Shown here: one piece after another, positions 31,194-37,180 of the stretch
How positions within the stretch are numbered: position 1 is the stretch's first letter
Layout of the letters: every line of letters starts with the position of its first letter
Assembly (NCBI GenBank): GCA_963966275.1
Contig: CAWZYQ010000019.1
Span: 1 to 37,180, forward strand
Direction: 5' to 3'
DNA: 37,180 nt
DNA from: UBA10427 sp003500135
GTDB lineage: Bacteria > Bacteroidota > Bacteroidia > Cytophagales > Cyclobacteriaceae
The notes under the pieces: generated by a model
What the model was told of the DNA's origin: nothing
Seen by the model: only the letters and a program-made list of their open reading frames with translations
Databases searched by the model: none
Program-made: the position numbers and the translations under genes

Positions 31194-32195
31194 ATGAAAG
31201 ATATACTCAACGAACTTTTTGAATATACATCGCTATCGCGCGAGCAGTCGAAAGAAATTCTTACCAACCTGGCGCAAGGCAGGTACAATACTTCCGAAAT
31301 GGCTGCCTTTCTTACGGTTTATCTTATGCGTAGTATTACGGTACATGAATTGGCTGGTTTTCGCGATGCCATGCTCAACTTATGTGTACCTATAAATATG
31401 GAGGAATACGATGTGATGGACCTATGCGGCACAGGAGGTGATGGTAAAGATACCTTTAACATTTCCACACTGGCCAGTTTTATCGTGGCAGGAGCAGGTC
31501 AAATGGTGGCAAAGCACGGAAATAACGGGGTTTCTTCCATTTGTGGTTCTTCTAATTTATTGCAACATCTCGGCTACCGGTTTACCAACGAGGAAGACAA
31601 GTTGAAAAAAGTGCTCGAGGCAAGTAATATCTGTTTTTTGCATGCCCCGCTATTTCACCCGGCTATGAAAAATGTAGCGCCCGTACGGAAGGAATTGGGA
31701 GTGAAAACGTTTTTCAACATGCTGGGGCCCATGGTTAACCCTACTTTTTTAAAGAAACAAATTGTGGGGGTTTTCAGCCTGGAGTTGGTACGTCTATATG
31801 GCTATTTGTATCAACAGTCTGATGCCGATTATATCATTTTGCATTCTCTCGATGGCTACGATGAAATATCCCTGACGGGCAATTTTAAAATGACCGGGCC
31901 AAATGATGATGCTATCATTTCCCCTTCGGAACTTGGTCTTGATCAGGTAAATGCCGATGAATTGAAAGGGGGCAATACGGTTGAAGAATCCGCCAGGATT
32001 TTTATGGGCATTTTGAATGGGAAGGGGAATAGTGCACAAAATCAGGTGGCAATTGCTAATGCCGGAGTGGCACTTTATTGTTCAAAAAAAGCGGATACTA
32101 TCGAAGATGGAGTGGCAATGGCCAAAGAGTCACTCGAATCGAAGAGGGCATTGCAATGCTTGACTACTTTTATTGAAACATCTCAAAAAAACTAG
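31194..32195 (+). CDS. trpD: Anthranilate phosphoribosyltransferase
   Basis: TrpD joins anthranilate to PRPP. Starting at ATG 31194 the protein has 333 residues and begins MKDILNELFEYTSLS, as most Bacteroidota TrpD do. ATG 31185 and 31152 are in frame but less likely. Motifs visible are DLCGTGGDGKDTFNIST (PRPP and Mg binding), AKHGNNGVSS and FFNMLGPMVNP. It lies 19 bases after trpG and four bases before trpC. No bifunctional fusion with trpG is seen. Confidence 0.95.
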   Translation: MKDILNELFEYTSLSREQSKEILTNLAQGRYNTSEMAAFLTVYLMRSITVHELAGFRDAMLNLCVPINMEEYDVMDLCGTGGDGKDTFNISTLASFIVAGAGQMVAKHGNNGVSSICGSSNLLQHLGYRFTNEEDKLKKVLEASNICFLHAPLFHPAMKNVAPVRKELGVKTFFNMLGPMVNPTFLKKQIVGVFSLELVRLYGYLYQQSDADYIILHSLDGYDEISLTGNFKMTGPNDDAIISPSELGLDQVNADELKGGNTVEESARIFMGILNGKGNSAQNQVAIANAGVALYCSKKADTIEDGVAMAKESLESKRALQCLTTFIETSQKN

Positions 32196-32198
32196 CAT

Positions 32199-33023
32199 AT
32201 GAATCAAAATACATCCACCATGACAATATTGGATAAGATCGTCGCTCATAAGCGAAAGGAGGTAGAGGAACGTAAATCGCTTTTCCCGGTAAAGCTGCTG
32301 GAACAGAGTATTTACTTCAAAACGCCCACAGTTTCTCTAAAAAAATACATTCTAAGAAAGGATAAGAGTGGAATAATTGCCGAGCTCAAACGAAAGTCGC
32401 CATCGAAAGGGGTGATCAATAAACATTTGTCTATCGAAAAAACATCCATTGGTTATATGCAGGCAGGCGCTTCAGCTTTATCCGTATTGACCGATAAGGA
32501 CTTTTTTGGCGGTAAAAATGAAGACCTGACCACCGCAAGGAAATATAATTTCTGTCCGATACTCCGAAAAGACTTTACGGTCGATGAGTATCAGGTAGTG
32601 GAAGCCAAGTCGATAGGTGCGGATGCCATATTGCTGATTGCTGCTGTATTGACGGCTGAAGAGATAAAGCGACTGGCAGCATTTGCCAAATCGCTCAATC
32701 TTGAAATCCTGTTGGAAGTGCACAATGAAAAGGAGTTAAAGGGATCCCTTTGCGATGATATCACCCTGATAGGAGTCAATAACCGCGACCTGCATACTTT
32801 CGATGTGAACATTGAGACCTCAATTCAACTGGCAGATCAAATCCCGAATGATTTCATTAAGGTATCAGAAAGTGGCATCAGCGATCCGGCAAATATTATG
32901 AAGCTCAAAAAAGTAGGCTTTGAAGGGTTTTTGATCGGTGAAACTTTCATGAAAGCCAGCCGGCCCGAAGAGGCTTGTGCAGACTTTATCCAGCAATTGA
33001 AAAAACTGGAAACAAAACCATGA
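32199..33023 (+). CDS. trpC: Indole-3-glycerol phosphate synthase
   Basis: TrpC closes the indole ring from CdRP. The TIM barrel of 274 residues contains AELKRKSPSKG, ILRKDFTVDEYQ, ILLIAAVLT, LLEVHNEKEL, GVNNRDLHTF and VSESGI, all from the IGPS family. Catalytic Lys and Glu sites are in these motifs. A second start is possible at ATG 32220 (MTILDKIVAHKRKEV). Its stop overlaps the trpF start as ATGA at 33020-33023, so the two are coupled. They are separate genes, unlike the trpCF fusion of E. coli. Confidence 0.97.
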   Translation: MNQNTSTMTILDKIVAHKRKEVEERKSLFPVKLLEQSIYFKTPTVSLKKYILRKDKSGIIAELKRKSPSKGVINKHLSIEKTSIGYMQAGASALSVLTDKDFFGGKNEDLTTARKYNFCPILRKDFTVDEYQVVEAKSIGADAILLIAAVLTAEEIKRLAAFAKSLNLEILLEVHNEKELKGSLCDDITLIGVNNRDLHTFDVNIETSIQLADQIPNDFIKVSESGISDPANIMKLKKVGFEGFLIGETFMKASRPEEACADFIQQLKKLETKP

Positions 33024-33673
33024 CATCACTTAAGTGGAAAATATGTGGTATGCGTGATCCGGATAATATCGCCCGTGTAGCCGGCCTCAAACCTGATTTG
33101 ATGGGATTTATCTTCTATAAAAAGTCACCTCGCTATGTTGCTCAATGGCCACCGGAAGGTCTTGAACTGGAAGAAAAGACTGAGGTGGTGGGCGTATTTG
33201 TAAACCCGGATATTCAGGAAATTGAGGAAAGGCATGATCAAAAGTCCTTTCAATGGGTACAATTGCATGGAAATGAATCACCCGGGTTTTGTCAAATAAT
33301 AAAAGATAAAAACATAGGGGTGATCAAAGCGTTTGGTGTTGACGATTCATTCGATTTTAGTCAGCTAAAGCCTTATCTGGAAACGGTCGATTTATTTCTG
33401 TTTGACACCAAGAGCCCACACCATGGGGGTACGGGTAAAAAATTTGATTGGATGCTTTTAAAACAATATTCATATAAAAAACCATTTCTCATAAGTGGAG
33501 GAATCGGTCCCGGGGATCAGGAGGCTCTTGAAACCTTATTTGATTCAGATTTACCGGTTTATGGTATCGACATCAACAGCAGGTTTGAATCTTCGCCCGG
33601 AATTAAAAACACCCACCTTATTCAAAGTTTTATAGAATCAGTTAAATCTGTGAATTATGAAAGTCGAAGTTGA
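33020..33673 (+). CDS. trpF: Phosphoribosylanthranilate isomerase
   Basis: TrpF isomerises phosphoribosylanthranilate to CdRP. From the ATG at 33020 it has 217 residues and begins MTSLKWKICGMRDPDNIA. The catalytic Cys is in KICGMR, the catalytic Asp is in LFDTKSPHHGGTG, and the phosphate-binding strands are ISGGIGPGD and GIDINSRFESSPG. The start overlaps the trpC stop by four bases, and its end overlaps trpB by 17 bases, implying coupled translation throughout this part of the operon. Confidence 0.96.
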   Translation: MTSLKWKICGMRDPDNIARVAGLKPDLMGFIFYKKSPRYVAQWPPEGLELEEKTEVVGVFVNPDIQEIEERHDQKSFQWVQLHGNESPGFCQIIKDKNIGVIKAFGVDDSFDFSQLKPYLETVDLFLFDTKSPHHGGTGKKFDWMLLKQYSYKKPFLISGGIGPGDQEALETLFDSDLPVYGIDINSRFESSPGIKNTHLIQSFIESVKSVNYESRS

Positions 33674-34838
33674 TGAAAGAGGGTATTATGGTAGTTTCGG
33701 GGGAGCGTATATCCCCGAAATGTTGTACCCCAATATAGAAGAACTCAGGCTACAATACATGAGCATTATACAGGATCGTGACTTCCAAAAAGATTTCAGG
33801 AAGCTTTTGCATGATTATGTAGGAAGGCCGACCCCACTGTTTTTTGCAGAGAGGCTTTCGGAAAAATACAAAGCCAATATTTATCTCAAGCGTGAAGACC
33901 TGAACCATACCGGCGCCCATAAAGTGAATAATACGGTGGGGCAGATTTTGCTGGCCCGAAGACTGGGTAAACAGAAAATAATTGCTGAAACCGGCGCAGG
34001 TCAACACGGAGTGGCCACGGCAACTGTTTGTGCCCTGATGGGAATGGAGTGTATTGTGTATATGGGCGAAGTGGATATGGCCAGGCAAAAACCCAATGTG
34101 GAGCGGATGCGCATTTTGGGGGCAGAGGTACGACCCGCAAAAAGTGGTAGCAAAACCTTGAAAGACGCGACAAACGAAGCCATGCGCCATTGGATCAACA
34201 ACCCCACCGATACGCATTATATCATCGGATCTGTGGTAGGGCCACACCCTTACCCCGATATGGTCGCACGTTTTCAAAGTGTGATAAGCGAGGAAATGAA
34301 GTGGCAGTTTAAAGAAGCGACGGGTAATGAAAATCCTAACCATATAGTGGCATGCGTTGGAGGGGGCAGTAACGCGGCAGGCTCCTACTTTCATTATTAT
34401 GAAAATGATGAGGTAAACCTAATAGCAGTCGAGGCGGCCGGCAAAGGCAATGCCACGGGTGAATCGGCAGCTACCACAGTTTTGGGTACACCAGGCATAC
34501 TCCATGGCAGCCGAACGCTGCTTATGCAAACAATTGATGGGCAGGTCGTAGAGCCGTACTCCATTTCGGCAGGTCTTGATTATCCCGGAATAGGCCCCAT
34601 TCATGCCTATTTGTTTGAAAGCGGCCGGGGAAAATTTATAAGTGTAACAGATGAAGAAGCCATGAAGGCAGGTGTGCTGATGAGTAAACTGGAAGGGATA
34701 ATCCCGGCTATTGAATCGGCTCATGCGCTGGCAGCGCTCGACTACATGCAGTATGATCGGGATGATGTTATCGCGCTTAATCTGTCTGGACGAGGAGATA
34801 AAGATCTTGAAACTTATATCAAATGGGGAGGATATTAA
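33657..34838 (+). CDS. trpB: Tryptophan synthase beta chain
   Basis: TrpB condenses indole with serine to form tryptophan. The 393-residue PLP enzyme has the Schiff-base Lys89 in HTGAHKVNN. It also has GAGQHGVATATVCA (substrate and indole tunnel), the phosphate-cup GGGSNAAG and the end motif LNLSGRGDKD. It is of the TrpB1 type that pairs with TrpA, which is the next gene, one base downstream. Its start overlaps the trpF end. Confidence 0.98.
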   Translation: MKVEVDERGYYGSFGGAYIPEMLYPNIEELRLQYMSIIQDRDFQKDFRKLLHDYVGRPTPLFFAERLSEKYKANIYLKREDLNHTGAHKVNNTVGQILLARRLGKQKIIAETGAGQHGVATATVCALMGMECIVYMGEVDMARQKPNVERMRILGAEVRPAKSGSKTLKDATNEAMRHWINNPTDTHYIIGSVVGPHPYPDMVARFQSVISEEMKWQFKEATGNENPNHIVACVGGGSNAAGSYFHYYENDEVNLIAVEAAGKGNATGESAATTVLGTPGILHGSRTLLMQTIDGQVVEPYSISAGLDYPGIGPIHAYLFESGRGKFISVTDEEAMKAGVLMSKLEGIIPAIESAHALAALDYMQYDRDDVIALNLSGRGDKDLETYIKWGGY

Positions 34839-34839
34839 T

Positions 34840-35634
34840 ATGAATACATCAACAAGTATAAAAAACAGGTTAGACCTTCTTTTCGAAAGTAAGAATGAAC
34901 GGATCCTATCGTTATACTACACTGCGGGCTTTCCGAATCCTGAAGATACGATTCCGGTCCTCGAAGCGCTTCAGGAAAGCGGTGCGGACATTGTCGAAAT
35001 TGGTATGCCTTTTTCCGATCCCATTGCCGACGGACCTACCATTCAGGAGTCTAATAAAAAAGCATTGGACCAAGGCATGAGCATCGAGAAGCTGTTTGCA
35101 CAATTGAAAGAAATGCGCAATAAAGTTGATCTGCCGGTGATACTGATGGGCTACCTGAATCCGGTAATGCAGTATGGCGTAGAGAAGTTTTGTGCCAGCT
35201 GTCAGGAAGTGGGTATTGACGGTTTGATACTTCCTGATTTGCCGATGGCTGAATACCTGGATTTTTATAAACCGACCTTTGACCAGTATGGTTTGTACAA
35301 TATTTTTCTAATCACACCGCAAACTTCAGACGACAGAGTTAAAGAAATTGACCGGAATTCAAGAGGATTTATGTATATGGTATCATCAGCGAGTACAACC
35401 GGCGCTAAAAATGAGATCACAGATGTACAGCGGCAATACTTCGAACGCATTAAAAACATGCAACTATCCATACCACGATTAATTGGTTTTGGCATTTCCA
35501 ACAAAGAAACATTCGATCAGGCCTGCGCACATGCAAATGGGGCTATTATTGGATCTGCCTTTATCAACCTACTGGACAGAAGTAAGGATCTGAAAAAGGA
35601 TATCCGGGAATTTATAAATGGAATAAAAAATTGA
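34840..35634 (+). CDS. trpA: Tryptophan synthase alpha chain
   Basis: TrpA cleaves indole-3-glycerol phosphate and passes indole to TrpB. Starting at ATG 34840 it has 264 residues. The catalytic Glu53 lies in IVEIGMPFSD and Asp64 in PIADGPTIQ, the two residues expected for the family. Later motifs are LILPDLPMAE and MYMVSSASTTGAK. A good ribosome-binding site (GGGGAGGAT) precedes this ATG by about seven bases. The longer frame from 34711 runs through trpB and was rejected. Confidence 0.97.
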   Translation: MNTSTSIKNRLDLLFESKNERILSLYYTAGFPNPEDTIPVLEALQESGADIVEIGMPFSDPIADGPTIQESNKKALDQGMSIEKLFAQLKEMRNKVDLPVILMGYLNPVMQYGVEKFCASCQEVGIDGLILPDLPMAEYLDFYKPTFDQYGLYNIFLITPQTSDDRVKEIDRNSRGFMYMVSSASTTGAKNEITDVQRQYFERIKNMQLSIPRLIGFGISNKETFDQACAHANGAIIGSAFINLLDRSKDLKKDIREFINGIKN

Positions 35635-35653
35635 CAATTGAAATCAGCGTGTT

Positions 35654-36664
35654 ATGATCATACAACTTGAACAAAAAATAAAGGACAACGATAAGAAGGC
35701 CATTGTAGAAAAGGTGAATGGCCTGAAATACAAGACCACTGAAGTTACTACCCAGAAGGGAAGTTATTTAATTGGGATTGGAAAAACCGATTTTGATATT
35801 CGCGAAGTAGGCTTTATGCCCGGTATATCCGATATCCATATCGTTTCTGACGACTATAAGCTGGTTTCCAGAAAATGGAAGGTAAAACCTACTACCATTG
35901 ATCTGGGTGATGGCGTAACGATCAATGATAAGCAACTGGCCATTATGGCGGGCCCATGCTCCATAGAAGGCGAGGAACAAATCCAACAAACCGTCGAACA
36001 CCTGAAAGCCAATGGGGTGTCGATTATGCGCGGAGGGGTATACAAACCACGAAGTTCTCCTTACTCATTCCGGGGCCTGGGAATTGAAGGGTTAAAACTG
36101 TGGAACAAGTATGCCCGGGAGGCCGGTATCAAAATTGTTACTGAAGTCATGCAGGTCTCACAAATAGAAGAAATGTATGATTATGTGGACATCTATCAGG
36201 TAGGCGCCCGGAATACCCAGAATTTTAACCTGCTCGATGAATTGGGCAAAATTGATAAAGCCGTGATGATCAAACGGGGTATTTCGGGTACCATTGATGA
36301 ACTTTTGTACTCAGCCGAGTATGTTTTTTCAGGTGGGAATGAAAAGCTACTGCTTTGTGAACGAGGGATCAGGACCTATGAAAAGGCGAGCCGCAATACA
36401 ATGGATTTAAACGCCATTCCTATTTTAAAAGAAAAAACGCATTTACCGGTTATTGCCGACCCCTCTCATGGCATTGGTATTCGCCGGCATGTGGAACCCA
36501 TTGCACTGGCAAGCATCATGGCAGGGGCTGATGGGGTGATCTTCGAGAATCATAGTGTACCCGAAGAGGCCTTTTCTGATGGTCAGCAAACGCTTGATTT
36601 TGATGAATCAGCAAGATTGATCAGGCGAATGCGACAAACTTTTGAGTTGAGGGAATCATTTTAA
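35654..36664 (+). CDS. aroF: 3-deoxy-7-phosphoheptulonate (DAHP) synthase
   Basis: This enzyme condenses phosphoenolpyruvate with erythrose-4-phosphate, the first step of the shikimate pathway. The 336-residue protein has an N-terminal ferredoxin-like domain at about 1-75, as in the Thermotoga-type regulated DAHP synthases. The barrel has MAGPCSIEG near 100, RGGVYKPRSSPYSFRG near 126-141, QVGARNTQNF, and the C-terminal ADPSHGIGIR. All are conserved PEP and metal-site blocks. It lies 19 bases after trpA, in the trp operon. No chorismate mutase domain is attached. The gene symbol is a convention; paralogues are named aroF, aroG or aroH. Confidence 0.93.
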   Translation: MIIQLEQKIKDNDKKAIVEKVNGLKYKTTEVTTQKGSYLIGIGKTDFDIREVGFMPGISDIHIVSDDYKLVSRKWKVKPTTIDLGDGVTINDKQLAIMAGPCSIEGEEQIQQTVEHLKANGVSIMRGGVYKPRSSPYSFRGLGIEGLKLWNKYAREAGIKIVTEVMQVSQIEEMYDYVDIYQVGARNTQNFNLLDELGKIDKAVMIKRGISGTIDELLYSAEYVFSGGNEKLLLCERGIRTYEKASRNTMDLNAIPILKEKTHLPVIADPSHGIGIRRHVEPIALASIMAGADGVIFENHSVPEEAFSDGQQTLDFDESARLIRRMRQTFELRESF

Positions 36665-36749
36665 CCTGGACCATGCATTAGGATTCGTCATGAAAGCCCA
36701 AAATGCAATAAGATCAAGTGTTTAGGGTTATTTTGGCACGGAGGCGTGG

Positions 36750-37180
36750 TTAACCATCACGGTGAGTACCAAAATGTTCATAAATGCTTGAGGTTGAAGC
36801 AGTTTGGACTTGGAATAGAATGTTAATGCATGGTTCAGGTTCAATGCCACTCAGGCGTCTGGCCTCACGTATGGCCCATTGTACGCCGCGGGCAGACATG
36901 GCTACGTATTCACCGGTTCGGCTTTTGCCATTGAATAAGTGATCGACGGGATGTTCTGCTTCAAGATAATTTTTGATGCCCCTGACCAGCATTGGGCAAA
37001 GAGGTACATAGCGGTCTTTTCGCCCTTTGCCTTCCCGAACATGGAGCATTTGGCGCTGAAGGTCCAGATCGGTAATCTTCAATTTGCACAACTCGTGATT
37101 GCGCAGTCCACAGCCATAGAGCAAGCCGATGATCAACCTGTGGCGAAGCAGTGTCGGAGCAATAAGCAGGTCTTTTACTT
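36750..37180 (-). pseudogene. Degraded tyrosine recombinase/integrase remnant (runs off right edge)
   Basis: The minus-strand frame is open from the window edge to TAA at 36750-36752. It encodes the catalytic half of a XerC/XerD-like tyrosine recombinase: GLLYGCGLRNHELCKLKI with the first catalytic Arg, and VREGKGRKDRYVPL with the active-site Lys. AEHPVDHLFNG and SARGVQWAIREARRLSG also match the Bacteroidota integrase type. After GIEPEP the conserved HxLRHxxATH block, the GH motif and the catalytic Tyr are missing; the tail is unrelated (CINILFQVQTAS). A deletion or frameshift therefore destroyed the 3' end. It lies directly after the trp operon, 85 bases from aroF, marking an old insertion point. 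Confidence 0.8.

Noticed and set aside
33750..34394. A long open frame on the minus strand inside trpB (214 codons)
   Set aside because: It lies wholly inside trpB, whose motifs and length are complete. The antisense protein has no recognisable domain and biased His/Cys composition typical of a shadow frame.
34711..34839. Extended N-terminus of trpA
   Set aside because: The extension lies inside trpB in another frame. The ATG at 34840 has a strong ribosome-binding site and matches family starts.
1..37180. tRNA and rRNA genes
   Set aside because: No cloverleaf with a TTCGA-type T loop and CCA-adjacent acceptor, and no rRNA core, was seen. The only stable RNA identified is the SRP RNA. A covariance-model scan would be decisive.

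Overview
This window looks like the chromosome of a member of the Bacteroidota, most probably of the Cytophagales type; the phylum is well supported, the order is a guess. The grounds are a giant secreted protein ending in a type IX secretion (T9SS) sorting domain, a gene for the small ribosomal protein THX, several promoters of the Bacteroidota form (TTTG or TTG, 19-20 bases, TAnnTTTG), and a trp operon in the order E-G-D-C-F-B-A followed by a DAHP synthase.

Layout. Bases 1-3460 (minus) hold pyrG followed by yidC, which runs off the left edge. Divergent from them is the CCA-adding enzyme gene, then a secreted TPR protein. Bases 5984-8115 form an overlapping three-gene unit: ECF sigma factor, membrane-anchored protein in the anti-sigma position, and an exported DUF4097-like beta-repeat protein. 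Bases 8159-9447 (minus) hold an FtsE-like ABC ATPase, a coupled 69-residue protein, the SRP RNA gene with an excellent promoter, and a new 51-codon acidic small ORF with its own promoter. A conserved unknown gene (minus) precedes a repeat-rich 400-base intergenic region.

Bases 10533-19370 encode one protein of 2945 residues: signal peptide, LamG-like domain, three beta-rich modules, Fn3-like domain and T9SS sorting domain. It ends at a strong terminator. Next come four sugar genes: a PglD-like acyltransferase, a PglE/LegC-like aminotransferase, a PglF-like 4,6-dehydratase and a WecA/MraY-type phosphosugar transferase. Together these can make a UDP-diacetamido-trideoxyhexose and load a sugar phosphate on a lipid carrier. 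Then come the THX gene, a GyrI-like/WYL regulator pair (minus), a small membrane protein coupled to a frameshifted gene, an alpha/beta hydrolase (minus) and a zinc-ribbon membrane protein (minus).

Bases 28995-36664 are a complete tryptophan operon. It opens with a textbook ribosome-mediated attenuator: a 20-residue leader peptide with three consecutive Trp codons, a perfect 9-bp antiterminator and a U-tailed terminator. The leader start codon lies only a few bases after the predicted transcription start. The operon ends with the DAHP synthase gene, placing entry into the shikimate pathway under the same tryptophan control. The right edge holds a degraded tyrosine-recombinase gene (minus).

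No tRNA, rRNA, CRISPR array or intact insertion sequence was seen. The most interesting features are the trp attenuator, the repeats and inverted repeat around the giant gene's promoter, and a 23-bp tandem duplication of the start of the PglD-like gene. All assignments come from reading the sequence; no database search was possible.
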